This document shows, one piece after another, positions 32,941 to 45,060 of a stretch of DNA of 64,000 bases (positions are counted from its first letter, which is position 1; each line of letters opens with the position of its first letter). A program made the translations under genes and the position numbers. Location of the stretch: contig NC_134082.1 of the NCBI RefSeq assembly GCF_000715075.1, positions 106,060,399-106,124,398 of the forward strand. Reading direction: 5' to 3'. The notes beneath the pieces are model-generated. The model saw only the letters and a list, made by a program, of their open reading frames with translations. It was not told the origin of the DNA and ran no database searches. The stretch is from Nicotiana tabacum (lineage: Eukaryota > Streptophyta > Magnoliopsida > Solanales > Solanaceae).

Positions 32941-33747
32941 ATGTATTAGAATTGTTCGATGTTAATATTTAATTTTGTTTACAAACTGAAGGATAGTTGA
33001 TATGAGGCTATTTCAATATATTGTTTTATTAATATCTTTTTGTGTGAATTGAATGAGTTGAAGTGCCACAGCTTCGAGAGTTGAAATAAAAATTATGTAT
33101 ACAATAGTTATTTTGGGAGAATATTTTATGGAACTTATAAGTTTAAGACTATCTTTAGAACCTTCTCTATAGAAAAGGACATAAGGGAGTTTGGTTAACT
33201 TGGAAGCTTTGTTCCCCTTACGGTCTAACCCAACGAGGCCCTTTTTCAAAATAGATTGTCACACTTCTTGTATGTAGAGCGAGAAACTTATTACACAGTT
33301 ATACATTATATATAGGTACAGACCAGACAATAAGTAAACTGATGACACATGTTAAGAATAGCATCATGCATATGGAATGACTTATTGACTAGATGTACGA
33401 TGGAATTTAAATCACAAAATTCTCCAGTACAGTAATATAGAATCAAAGAACCAAAACTTGGAAAATATAAATATAACTACATCAGTTTCTAGGGCTTATG
33501 TTTTTCATCAAATGGCATTTAATTCACTCAACATCACAGGCTAGACAGGTACTCCCCATCTGCGACAAACCTGGCAGCCATAATTAACATTTGAAAATAA
33601 CAAATCTTGGACCTTCAACGAAGCAGCGCTAGTTCAACCTTTGTGTCTGAAGCTATTTTCTGATAATAAAAACAAACGTACGACGCCTTCCCCCCTCCTT
33701 GTTTGGTTTAGACACTCCCCCGCGTTCATTGGGTCTATTTCCTAGTT
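32941..33747. other. no gene recognised; MULE end and 3' flank of the LEA_2 gene
   Basis: AT-rich sequence without a supported gene. A 78-codon antisense frame at 33013-33249 shows no known domain. The right half is probably the 3' untranslated region of the neighbouring - strand gene. Confidence 0.4.
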
Positions 33748-35093
33748 TTAAAGGTAGGTACAAGATTTTTTTAAGGAAATGGGAACATTCATTTTCTTAG
33801 GGTCCATAACAACGGAGCATTGAACCGTATTGTAGAACTTGGGCTTCACCACTCTTCCCAAAACATAAGCCCTGGCTCGAACCTTCAAATCTAGGACCAG
33901 TGACACTGCTGCTACTGGTTTCCCCTCCTTGCTTATCAAGTCGGCTCCTCCTCCATACAATGGAATTTTACTTCCTATCAAAGTCACTGCTACAGTTCTC
34001 TGACTTTTTCTTCGTTGGTAAAACTTCTTTACCTGCTCTTAGACCACGTACGACAACATATTAATATTTAAAGAGTTTAACTACTTGTGACGGAGTTTCA
34101 ATATAATAGTAATAAGTAAATTAATATTGATATCATAATTATGTACACTAACAATGTATATATATAAATCAAATTAAGATACATGAATTGAAAAATAATG
34201 TTAATAAAAGGTAAGTGACTACTTACACTTCCAGTAGCTACGGTTAGCTGTGAAAAGGAAAGAACCAGAGGAGTAGACGTTACATGCACCCCAAAAAATG
34301 TGCCTGTATTACGAAATCTCATCTTCACCGTCGAGTTCATTGATACCATCTCTGTTGCAACTCCCGACGAATCCATGCCGGCCTGAATCCCAAATTCATT
34401 GAAGGAAATACTCTGCAGATCAAATCACGCAATTTAACAAGTATTCCTGATACCACTGTAGAGATCATATTTGGAGCCTAAGTAATACAGTAGCAACAAT
34501 TCTTAGACCTTAATTAGGTACCGGTCAATGATAGTACATCATAGAAGTCCATGAATGAAGGAGGAAAAGAAAACGGATCTGTAGTAAGGAAAATAAATTA
34601 CCCTCATTGTGACGACAGGTTTCTGATTTCTGCTAGCACCCCACAAGATCAAGGAAAAGAAAGTGAAGAGCACAAAGAAGCCAACAACAAAAGCCAGGAA
34701 ATAACAGCGGCGAGGGAGACCTTTGCGATAGCCATCGTCGTCAAGTAATCCCTCTTCTTCTATAGCATCAAACTCTTTCCACTGCTGCTTCTCTCCCTTC
34801 CTATGACGATGTTGGTGGTGTCTGCTACTGCTGCTTCTAGAACCATTAGTACTTGACTTCTGTGTACTTGGTTTGAGTGAGCCCGAATACCTGGTAGATG
34901 ATGAATCCCGGGATTGCCGGCCCGGTGAGCCCATTGGGCTAAGTATGGGAGTTGAGTGGAAGGAATTGGTCGTCTTTTCTCCATCGTGAGAGTCTCTTGA
35001 CGGGCTCTGCACGTAGTAAACGGGCCGATTCGGCGATGATGGCGCCAAGCTCGTCACTTCTGAATCTGTTTTCGCATGATGCGTAGACGACAT
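33748..35093 (-). CDS. LEA_2-type (NDR1/HIN1-like) membrane protein gene, 3 exons, 320 aa
   Basis: The exons on the - strand are 35093-34602 (164 codons), 34412-34227 (62 codons) and 34032-33748 (94 codons plus stop). All junctions are phase 0 with GT...AG introns (34413-34601 and 34033-34226). The N-terminus has KTDSEVTSLAPSSPNRPVYY, VQSPSRDSHDGEKT and HSTPILSPMGSP, followed by a Ser/His-rich stretch and EEEGLLDDDG. A single membrane helix spans about residues 131-151. The C-terminal part is a LEA_2-like beta-sandwich (NTGTFFGVHVTSTPLVLSFS, VKKFYQ, RARAYVLGRVVKPKFYN). These strings match the plant group-2 LEA/hydroxyproline-rich family (At1g45688/At5g42860 type) as I recall it. It is probably a type II membrane protein. 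The exact role is unknown in the family. All frames are intact. Confidence 0.9.
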
Positions 35094-35214
35094 TGTTATT
35101 CAATAATTATCTGATCTCAATCTTCAGAAGCAGAAGAAGAAGTGGAGAAATAGAGAGTAGATCTGGGATGATCACTGACTCTGAGAAATGAAGTAGTCTA
35201 GAAAAGTCCAACAC

Positions 35215-35220
35215 CCACGT
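35215..35220 (-). promoter_or_regulatory. ABRE-like ACGTGG core upstream of the LEA_2 gene
   Basis: The - strand reads AACGTGGGTG about 122 nt before the ATG. ACGTGG is the core of abscisic-acid response elements, which would fit a LEA gene. A single short match may be chance, and it may lie in the 5' untranslated region. Confidence 0.3.
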
Positions 35221-35717
35221 TGGTTCTTGTTTGTTTATTTGTTTTGTATACCAAATATTGCGTGCAATTGCAGTTCATTGAGGACCGAAGGGCATGGAGC
35301 TAGGAGACCAAGGGTATCTCTCACAGGAATAATAAATGTAAACTAAAAAATAAAAACTTTGGTCAGTAAGTAATGCCAGTTGGAGTTTTGATTATTTATT
35401 CAGGGTTGAGCTAATTGAGTAATAAACTCATTGATGTTGTCTTTATTTGTATTCCCAGCTAAACTACACCCAGAAAAATTAAATACGCATGTTCCTATTT
35501 AAAACTATACTACTTGATATTGGCTTTATTTAGAGTGGCACCAGACTAGTTGTTTTTCTGTTCCTTTCTTTCTTTTTGCTTTTAATTTTGGATGCGGAGT
35601 AGATCCATGAGTAAGGAGAATGGAAGCAAGACGAGGAGAAGTCTCTTTGTGAGATCTGAACAATTAATAGAATAGATTTAATTTAAAGTTTGTTTGGAAG
35701 GTTCACAACATCACGAC
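35221..35717. other. 5' flank of the LEA_2 gene, nothing else recognised
   Basis: This is AT-rich promoter-side sequence for the - strand gene. No open frame or repeat is supported. A hAT-like element bounds it at 35718. Confidence 0.4.
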
Positions 35718-36612
35718 TAGGGGTGTCAATGAATATTTAAAAACCGACTAAACCAACCAAACCGTACCGTATCGAACCGAATTTTAGGTTTCTTTTAATA
35801 AAACCGTAGGTATTTATATAAATCTATAACCGTACCGATAATTAGGGTAGGTTTTTTATTTTATGAAAATAAACGAAAAACTACCGAACCGTACCGAATA
35901 GATTTATAATGTGAACAATATATTTATATATTAAGTTTAAAAATAATAAAGCGTTAAATTTTTTCTTGGGCCTTGAAATTATGAAACAGTTACAAGCCAA
36001 CAAGTAATTAAATTTAAAATCCTAATTCCCAAACCTATTATGTTACTCCTATTGAAACTAAATTATTTTCAGCCTGTTCACTAGCAAAAAATAAGGTATT
36101 GTAGTGATTATGAGTAACAAACTATAATGTATTGAATATGTTTCCTTTCGTATGATTTTGATTTATCTTTTTGAATATTTAATCTTCTATAGATTTTATT
36201 CTTGAATCCCAACTTAGTTAATATTTTTTCACTCGTGTGATTTATTTTATTTTTATATTTGCTTAGTTTCTTTTACGCTGATATAGAATAGTTGATGGAT
36301 AGATCTATACTCTAGCCATCTTTCATATTTTCTTAATTCATCACTTTTTAAACTGTAAAAATGCCTAGAGAGTTTTATTAAGTCCTATAAAAGTACGTAT
36401 GTTATTGCATTCTACTTCTACTAGTGACTTTTACATGACATTAAAAAAATTACCGAAAATTTACCGAACTGTACCGATACCGAAGAGAAACCGATATGAT
36501 TGGGACGGTTTTGAAAAGTCTAATTTTGGTTATACATAATAGAATGACCGAAAAATTAGTATGGTACAAATTTTATAAAATAACCGGCCGAACCGAACCA
36601 TTGACACCCCTA
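35718..36612. mobile_element. hAT-like non-autonomous element 1
   Basis: Terminal inverted repeats are TAGGGGTGTCAATG and CATTGACACCCCTA-like, with flanking 8-bp copies ATCACGAC (35710-35717) and CTCGCGAC (36613-36620) that match at 6 of 8. The interior is AT-rich with CCGAACCG/CGGTTCGG-type subterminal repeats and no transposase. An 8-bp duplication with a TAGGG start fits hAT. Confidence 0.75.
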
Positions 36613-36731
36613 CTCGCGACTGATCATTAATTCATTTCTCGGTGGCCATTGCATGGATGCTTCATTTTAATCACCAAGTGCTATATTTATTTTGTCAATT
36701 TTTCAGTTTGGAGTTTATAATTAAACGTATA

Positions 36732-37434
36732 TGTTTACCCCTTAAAATGGATAAAAATTAAATTTATACGTGGTTTAAAAGATATATAGTTTAATTTAAC
36801 ACAAATGATCAAAGAACAGTAAATAGTTGAATTGAAATAAGATGGAATGATCAAACCAAAGTGACGCGGTAATTAAGACTTGCGTTTAACTTAAATACCA
36901 ACAATCGGTCTCGACTGAGCCCTCGAGATAGATCTCGGATCTGGATAAATGAGTAAATAACTGAAGAACGTTTAAAACGATTGCTGAGAGTTAAAGTAAA
37001 TTTTATTGCCTTATTATGCGTGAAAAAGTGACTCCGAAATATGAAGGGGTCCTCCTCTTATATAGTAAAGGAGATTTAACCCTAGTATCAGTCTAAATGA
37101 AGTAAAAATCTTTTTCTTCCTTCTTTCCCACGAAAATAAGATTCGCAACCAATACCGAGCGTGATCCGTGCCGCAATATCCGGCTGATGGTAGATATTTT
37201 GGCTTCTCATTTGTCTCTTTCAACCGCCTTTCCTTTACCCTCGATTCTTCATCTCACTCGAGCTTGATTCCATGAGGCTTCGGCCGTACTCGAGACCCGT
37301 TATATCATTCGTCCGTTCTTGGTTCCGATCTGTGGGTATCTTCGGGCTCACCCGAGCCAGTAACAAGTAACATCGTTCCTCGTTTCATAATGGAAAATTG
37401 GGGATAATCCTATCCTCGATTTTACCCTTATACA
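36732..37434 (-). repeat. 3' LTR of element D
   Basis: On the - strand it starts TGTATAAGGG (37434 downwards) and ends GGTAAACA (36732). It is 703 bp and collinear with 50393-51027 (CGATCGGTCTCGA, GGGTTAAATCTCC-like and TATATA segments shared). Confidence 0.88.
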
Positions 37435-38090
37435 GATAGTTTCCTCACTATTCAAAGAGTAGATTATAGGAGCGATTAGAAGTGACCAATTGACCTCGCT
37501 TCTTTCCCTCATAAGTCATGCGCAAGCTGAAAAACTGAAACGTCCCATCAGTCATGTCGCTCTAACTTTGGACACGTGTCAGTCGTCGGTTGATCACCCT
37601 TGGCGGTTATCGAATTCAAAACGTCTCACAATCATTACTCTTTTCCTATAAAAGCTCTGATTTCTCATTTTCACTTTTTTACTTTCTGACTTCAAATTTC
37701 CTTAAGTTACTTTCGAGTTTTTTACATCTTTATGTGTTTGTCGATCCTTCGTACCCATCTCCTCAAACCTTCACAACTTGTTCTTCATACCTTCGTATCT
37801 TCATAGTTCATCTTCGAATCTTTATATCTTATCTTCAAATCTTCATATTAAATTGTTAGATCTTCATATTCTCAGATAGAGATGGCCAAGACCTCAAAAT
37901 CAGTACCTCAAAATACTGCACCGATGACCTCTTTCTTGGCCACCAGCACCGAGGTAGTACCTCCGGTAGTAGTCCCAAGACCTCCTCTTACAGATTTTAT
38001 CCTCGGCGGTTGCTCCATAGATAACGACTTCAAAGTCGAGAAAGCATCAGCACAATGAGATCGGGGTGAGAAAGCCTCACTCTGACTTTG
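37435..38090 (+). promoter_or_regulatory. promoter and first exon of the antisense ORF, copy 1
   Basis: CTATAAAAGC at 37646-37655 is a good + strand TATA box. It is followed by a C/T-rich leader and an ATG at 37882 opening MAKTSKSVPQNTAPMTSF. The frame runs to a TGA at 38056-38058 after a VEKASAQ end. The whole block from about 37571 to 38060 is repeated about 515 bp downstream. Confidence 0.6.
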
Positions 38091-38570
38091 GACATGCATC
38101 AGTCGTCGATTGATCACCCTTGGCGGTTACCAAATTTGAAACGTCTCACAATCATTACTCTTTTCCTGTAAAAGCTCCGATTTCTCACTTTCACTTTCTT
38201 ACTTTCTAACTTCAAATTTCCTTAAGTTACCTTCGAGCTTTTTATATCTTCATCCGTTTGTCGATCCTTCGTACCCATCTCCTCAAACCTTCAATACTTG
38301 TTCATCATACCTTCATATCTTCATAGTTCATCTTCGAATCTTTATATCTTATCTTCATATCAAATTCCTAGATCTTCATATTCTCAGATAGAGATGGCGA
38401 AGACCTCAAAATTAGTACCGAAAAACACTGCACTGATGACCTCTTTCTCGGACAATGGCGCCGAGACAATGCCTCTGGTAGTAGTACTGAGACCTCCTCT
38501 TACAGATCTTATCCTCGGTGGTTGTTCCATAGATAACGACTTCAAAGTCGAGAAAACCTCCACATAATGA
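38091..38570 (+). repeat. tandem duplicate of promoter and first exon, copy 2
   Basis: It is offset by about 512-520 bp from copy 1 and highly similar. The TATA box is changed to TGTAAAAG (38167-38174 area). The ATG at 38394 opens MAKTSKLVPKNTALMTSF and ends at TAA 38565-38567 after VEKTST. Confidence 0.8.
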
Positions 38571-39207
38571 GATCAGGGTAAGAAGGCATGGAGGTATGTT
38601 TGCTCCACTACCAAGGAGACACTCAAGACTGTCTGAGAGGACTACAAATGGGAAGGCAAGGATGTAGTCGTTCCCAGTCCTGACGAGGACATCACAACAC
38701 ACGTGGAGGGAATTTAAGTGTTTACATGTATCTTTTCACGTTTGGTCCTATTGACACGGTAGTTTTTGAGTTTTGCAAGAGATATTACATTTGTCTCGGC
38801 AAGTTCGCCCATCATTTTGGAGGATCGTGACTCTTCTCCGCCACTTTGCAAACAATATAAAGGAGCCACAGTTCATAGTTGATCACTTGCTTCAAGTGTA
38901 CAACCCCCGGATCTTTCGAGGTAGGTTAATCAAACTTGCCCGATGGTAAAGAAGGCTCCCTTCTCCTGCACAGACGAAGATAGGGATGGAGGTTGGCAAG
39001 GGAGGTTCATTCAGATAAAGACCGAGGACCTCATTCCTCCTGAATTCATGTTATTCCCTGAGAAGTGGAACTCGAATCATAAGTTTACTTCCTCTTAAGC
39101 CCACAAAGTTTTTTCTTGTATTTACATTTCCCACTCATGACATATCTCATTCGATGTGCAGTTTCCCCCTGAGTCCCCAATGCGGTCTCGTATTGGAGGG
39201 AGTGGAT

Positions 39208-40779
39208 TGATCGGGTCCAAGCCTGCACTACTATTGAGTAGCGAGGATGGTCGATGCAGTTTTACCCAACCAGATCAGGATCGAATCCACAAGGAGTTAA
39301 TTTGTTTAGAATTAGATTTATACCCAAGTCTAGATGCGAGTTTTGCTCTTAATTACACTTCTACACATGTTTGGTTTGTTTTCTACTTCTACTTCTATTC
39401 TATAGCATGAAATATTTGAAACTAAGTACAATATTTTTGTTGTTTATTTTCAAGGGTTTAAAGGGACTAGGGTAGTGACTTCCACCTAGGTGGATATCTA
39501 ATGGGTAGCAAGAATCTAGGGAAATCATGTGATTAATTAGGGTTGTAATATAGCTATCACACCCGGTACTCACTCTATACCTCTCGAAGTTTGAATGATT
39601 TTGCCCAATTTGGCTTTCTCAAGTCCAAATGGGTATTCATGTAATTCAAGTGATATTAGCTCAACTCGGGTATTACTATCTCTAGGTTTAACCCTTTAAC
39701 TGGGTCTATCAATTTCTTGAGTTCACCCCAATTCTTTATTAGCCTAGTTTTCCTAGACTTAGTCCATCTTTCTCAAGTAGAGACTAAGTCATAAAGGCAT
39801 GAATCAATGTTTGCAACCACTAATTCCATAGTTCTAGCAAGAACTAGGCTAAATATTACTAACCCGTACACATTCAAGCCTTAAAATTCAAAACCCATCA
39901 AATACCCACACTAGGGTTGGGGTCACAACCCTAGCTATGGGTTTAGCTACTCATGGAAATAACAGAAATCAAACATGAAATAAAGATAAAACTCATAATA
40001 CTAGATTAAAAGATGAAAATCTAATGTTGAGAGATAATTCTAGTACAAAATTGCCCAAAACGAAATTTACAACCATCTCACGTGCTCAGCTAAAATATAA
40101 CTTAACCTAAGAATGTCAAAAAGATCTATTTATACTAAGCTAAAATTTTTGGACAAAAATGCCCCTGCGGAGGTTTCGCGGCCGCGTAGTTCTCACCGCG
40201 GCCGCAGTCATGCTTTCGCGGCCGCGTAAATCTGACCGCGGTCCACATTTTTAATTTCTAGATCTGGGTTGAGTGTTGTTTCGCGGGGCGCATAATTTGC
40301 ATCGCAGTCGCGTAGGAGACTACCACGGCCGCGTAATTCTACCGCGGACCGCACTCCCTGTTTTTGCTTGAATTGTGAACTCTCGAAACCTCAGTAACCG
40401 CGATTCACATAATTCCAATCCCGGTCGCGATGAGACTTTCGCGGCCCCACATTTCTGGCGCAGACCTCGCTTAACATTTGGCCTTAAAATGCACTCTTTG
40501 ATTCTTCACTTCGCGGACCGCGTATTTGTTATTGCGGCCGTGTTGTGGCTTCCGCGGCCGCACAATATTTGTGCGGTCCGCGTTTCAGGTCTCCTGGACT
40601 AGTCTTGGTTTTTGTTCCAGATTTGACTCCTTTATGAGTTAATTATTTCTCCTTTGGCTAATTTTGATCAATTCCTGCAAGCAAACATATTACATTAGTT
40701 TTCGGGAATACTTTTACGCATTTTAGGCGCAAAACGCAAGTAAAAGAGATCAAATAATAGGTTAAATTCCCACTTATCA
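39208..40779. mobile_element. solo LTR with TGGAT target duplication
   Basis: It has TGAT...ATCA ends and perfect 5-bp duplications TGGAT at 39203-39207 and 40780-40784, 1572 bp long, with no internal region. This is the product of LTR-LTR recombination. On the - strand it begins TGATAAGTGGGAATTTAACC. Which strand is sense is not certain. The part 40160-40600 is unusually GC- and CpG-rich. Confidence 0.8.
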
Positions 40780-41956
40780 TGGATCGAAGGTATATGCAAG
40801 CAACTCACCTACTCTGAGCATGAGTGGTGTAAGCTTTCCAAAGGCAAGTGGGAGGCTCGTTCCCATGGTGAGTGATTTTTACTAGTAGATCTCTTCCTTG
40901 TCACTCTTTATTTTGGCATGGACACAACCTTCATTCCTTCTTTCACAGGCTTGCCAAAGACCACCAAGCTTCAGGAAGTCGTCGATACTGTGATATCGAC
41001 CTCGTCTTCAAAACCCTATACCTCTCTACAGCCTGTTGCCAAAGTTGTTGCAGAGAAAGAAGAGAAAACAAAGAAGAAAAAGAGATCCCCCGACTCCTCG
41101 GATGCTCTTGTCGAGGTCAAGAAAAAAAAAAGAAAGATCGTGCTCGTGGTCAAGAAGAGCACCAATAAAAAGACTTCAGATGCCCGGGCCCTGAAGCTCT
41201 TCGGCAGCTCAAGGAATTTTTTGAGGATGACAAAGATATGGAAAAAACAAACCAAGAGCTGAAAAGTTTGGACAACACCGATCAAGAGTTGGTGGCCCTT
41301 GAGGAGGATGCTCATGAAGCTAAATCCTCATTAACTGGGGAGCCGAAGAAGAACATGTGGTTGTTGCTTCGAAAGAAGCCCTTCCGGTCCTGAGAAGGAT
41401 CATTTTTGAAGACGGCACTATTATCAATATCCATGAGTCACCGCCTAGAATGGAGGCCACTTTAAATGATGGTCAGACCACTGAAAAAAAGACGACCGAA
41501 ACGTCTCGGGATATGGATGATGCCATTAACTCATTTTTTGAGGGTGTGTACATCGGCGTGTTGGAAGACTACTCTGGATTTGGCCATCTAGAGATCCCGA
41601 AAAAGGTTGTGCAACCGAAATTAGGTGGGCCGAGTCTGAGCTCAAAGCTTGAGAAGTAGTGTCCCGCCCTGAGTACGGACCCCGAGCGAAAGAGGACGGT
41701 CACGTTCTCGACGCCGACAGACACTAGCATGTTTTCCGGGCCAGTCGGAGTAGCAAGCTATCTTTGTTCCCTAGTAACCAAGGAAGACCAAATGAAGATG
41801 AACGAGGTAGGAAGGCTAAGCCTTTTCAATGAGGCTCAGCAGGCACGGAATCGGGTATGTCTTCTTTCCTTTTTATTTTAATGAGTTATCATTTCTCTAA
41901 CTATATTTAACAATCTTGTCTCTCTGAATCTCAACGCCTCGGTGCTTCACCACGAG

Positions 41957-42921
41957 TAGGGGTGGGTATACGATACTTTGGTACGGTATTTAAAAACTAC
42001 GGTTCCATACTTCGATATATCAATTGTGCATACCAAATACCGTACCAAAATAGCTCGGTGCAGTTTGGTATTTTCTTGTTTGGTTCGGTATGACTTCGGT
42101 ATGGTTTCGGTGTCATACCAAATTAATTCAGTTCGATCCGTTTTTTCGGTTTTTTAGATCACCGCCAGATCCCACGTCCGAACTTTCATTCTATTAAATA
42201 AATAAAATTCTGGTTTACAATATTGATTGTGTTAAGCGTACATGGACCAAAACTCATCTAATAAAAACAAAGCGAAAAAAAAATACAAGTTCAGTCACAA
42301 GTCTAATGAATTGACAAGAAATAGGAAATTGAACGCTTTCAACTTGTCCTTCTTCATCGGTAATTAGTTCATTAACCCCGAACTCCTTTAGGAAATGGCA
42401 CAAGCACTTGTACTGAGCATCTGTGCAATAGTTTCCTTCTCTTCTGCTTACCAATAACTCGTCGCAGACTCCCTGTGCAAATAAACAAATGATAAGAGGA
42501 ACTTTTAATTTAAAATCTTAAAGATAAAACAAAAAACCAAGAAATATATAGGCTTGAGAACATGTTACAAGTACAAGCACACTAATATGTGAATAGTTGA
42601 TGTCTGATAGTGTCTGACTTGAGTTGGAGTTGGGCTTGGGCTTATTTTTATTATTAATAGTTACTGGATTATGCATTATGAGGTTGGGTAACTTGGGTTG
42701 ACCTGTTGGACTTATACATATACTTATAGGAAATATTTTGGTATTTTGGTATACCGGCCGAAAAATCAAAACTTGAATACCAAGATCCGTACCGAAGTAC
42801 CGAACAATCGAAAATTTGGTACCGAATTAGTACTGAATAACCGAAGAACCGATACCGAAAATACCGAATTAATTCGGTTCGGTCCTGTTCCTCGGTTTTT
42901 CAGATTTTATGCCCACCCCTA
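41957..42921. mobile_element. hAT-like non-autonomous element 2
   Basis: Ends are TAGGGGTGGGTATA and TATGCCCACCCCTA-like inverted repeats. The 8-bp flanks are ACCACGAG (41949-41956) and ACCATGAG (42922-42929), 7 of 8 matching. The subterminal regions are full of GGTACGGTATT/ACCGAATTAATTCGGT-type repeats. No transposase is present. It sits in the antisense ORF of element D. Confidence 0.82.
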
Positions 42922-43739
42922 ACCATGAGAGCTTCTACCGATCCAGGATGGAGGTGAGTCATCTCAAATTCGAGCTCAAGGAACAAGTCCGGAAAATAGA
43001 GATGTACAAAGCTCTCTATGAGCAAAAGGATGAAGTCCTTAGGGACACGACCGACCTCTCCGCCCTTCGGGCTAAACTGGAGAAGGCCCAAAAAGAGGCC
43101 AAGAAAGCAAAACAGGACTATGCCCTTCTAGTTCAGAAGGTAAGAGTGCTCGAGATTGATAATGAGAGGCTAAACGTCAATGTTAACGCCTCAACCTCCT
43201 AGGTCTACGAAAAGATAACTCTGATCGACCAGCTCAGGACCAAGATGAACGAGGTCAAGGCTACAGCCGATGAGCTGAGAGACAAAATGGATCGCCTAGC
43301 ATCAGAGCAAGATGCCACCAAAGAAGACTTGGCGTTGACCAAGGAACAACTCCAAGTGATGAAAGACAAGGTCGAAAAATGGTCTCAGCTGAACGAGGAG
43401 CTCCGCGCACAACTCACCTCGGTCGTGGCAGAGCACGATACTGTTAGTCAAGAGTATACTGCACTGAAGTCCAAATTGGAAGTGGCTTCGAGCGAGATCT
43501 CGGGTGCCCAGGATATATTGGCCCAATATATGGCTGACATCGAGATAGCCGAAGCCCGGATTATAACGAAGACCGAGTATGTGAGGTGGTTATCTCCTAT
43601 GGAGGCTTTCGAGGAGATCCCAGCCAGAAAGGTCAGCGTAGCGGCCAAGATTGAAGAAGGAAACATGTTCGAAGCCGAGGCTAAAGTGAAGTACCATCCT
43701 GAGGAGCCAGATAGCGAGCTGGGCTCTGATGAAGATTAA

Positions 43740-45060
43740 GCAGGAAAAGCCTTAGTTTATGTTATTTTTATTTCTCTGTACTCTTACATTTTTGTACTTT
43801 GGGGTTGTTTCTCGTGCCTCTGTAAATATTTTTGGTAAATAGATGGAATTACCTTTTGTCTATACATTGTGTCCTTTATTTTTGCTTAGGACTTAGAATA
43901 TATAACTTGTGTCTCAGATTCAGTATGACTAATGTATCATCGTTTCCTTAGCATAAATTTTGTCATCACTCAAATTGTTTGCCTTCCAAAGTTTGAATAA
44001 GATCCGGGTCAAATAACGGCTCTAAGCTAATTTGACTTTGGAGGATTTGACAAAAATGAAATGAAGTCCTAATTTTGGGTAGTCGAATGATTCATCCGGA
44101 CACAGTTAGTCTTTGTCGAATGTGACATTTTCCTTGGCTAAAATTCAAAACCGATTGATTTGATTAAAGTAGACATAGTCTTTGTAGACTTAAAATGTAT
44201 AAGGACCTTACTTTTTATATTTACGAACTCAGACGTCTCCTAGTCATTTATACGTTAGGGTCGAAGCTCCAATAACTTCGGACCTTAATTTGACCGTAAC
44301 TTTTTGTATTTAGGCCCTGCCTCGTAGGCTTGGTGCCTTTGTGATTTTGTAACCCGATTTTCCTGGTCTTAATTATCATACGACAGTTCCCGATTCAGGG
44401 TAACTCGTAGGCTTAGGGGTCTTTAAATGATTAGACACAGTCTCGCGGACTTCTACTGTCTTTGGTGTTTCATGCCCCCGGTTAATAATGGCTTTGGGGC
44501 TTAGAAGGTTTTGAACCCAATATTTACTCTACGTGATATAATAGTAACATTGCTCGTGTAAGCGTGAACCGATGAATTATAGAGGGTGAATTTATCACTT
44601 TATTTCTTTGAATATAGTGTAAATAATTATCGTGGCAAGAATAAACTATCTGGGCATGATTCATTTGATCGTTTGACCCTTACAATAAATCCTATTCTTC
44701 AAGTCTTGTCTTCGAATGTTGAATAAAATTGTCTTCGAAATTTTCCAACTCAAATCTTCGAGTCTTGATTCGGGGTGTAATAGTCCCCTAGTACTTGAGG
44801 CTAAAATTCTAGGGCTCAATTATTATTAATCCAATGTGTGCATTCTCCAGTCCCCGGTCTTAACCGGTCTTCAAAACTAAAGTAGCACGCTTCATGTTGC
44901 CTCGTTAAAAACCTTGCCGTAAAACCGACTTCGAGAAAAAAAATTGGTCGAAGTGAAAAAGAGTTCAACACGTACTTTCAGACCTAATTCTATGATTCTT
45001 GGTCTTGACTTCGATTGAGTACCTGCACGGTTTAGTTTCGATTGAGTACCTGCATAGGTT
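43740..45060. other. spacer of element D, non-coding
   Basis: No gene is recognised. It follows the antisense ORF stop and has C-rich TTGCCTCGTTAAAAACCTTG at about 44899, a string I associate with Tat-element spacers. No tandem array of note is present. Confidence 0.45.

Larger units (their letters stand above)
38570..43739 (+). pseudogene. antisense extra ORF of Tat element D, broken by two insertions
   Basis: Coding-like fragments on the + strand, antisense to the element, lie at about 38580-39203, 40785-41948 and 42930-43739. The first has EGKDVVVPSPDEDITTHVEG and later GRFIRIKTEDLIPPEF. A GT...AG intron is plausible at 40867-40948, joining to GLPKTTKLQEVVDTVIS. The end (42930-43739) is a long coiled coil rich in Glu/Lys with an acidic tail EEPDSELGSDED and TAA at 43737-43739. 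The solo LTR (39208-40779) and the hAT-like element (41957-42921) interrupt it. Its function in the family is unknown. Stops in the first part show decay. Confidence 0.65.

Noticed and set aside
34551..34748. 65-codon + strand frame
   Set aside because: It is the shadow of exon 1 and intron 1 of the LEA_2 gene.
40160..40600. CpG island promoter of a host gene
   Set aside because: The patch lies inside a solo LTR with clear TGGAT duplications, and no gene starts next to it.
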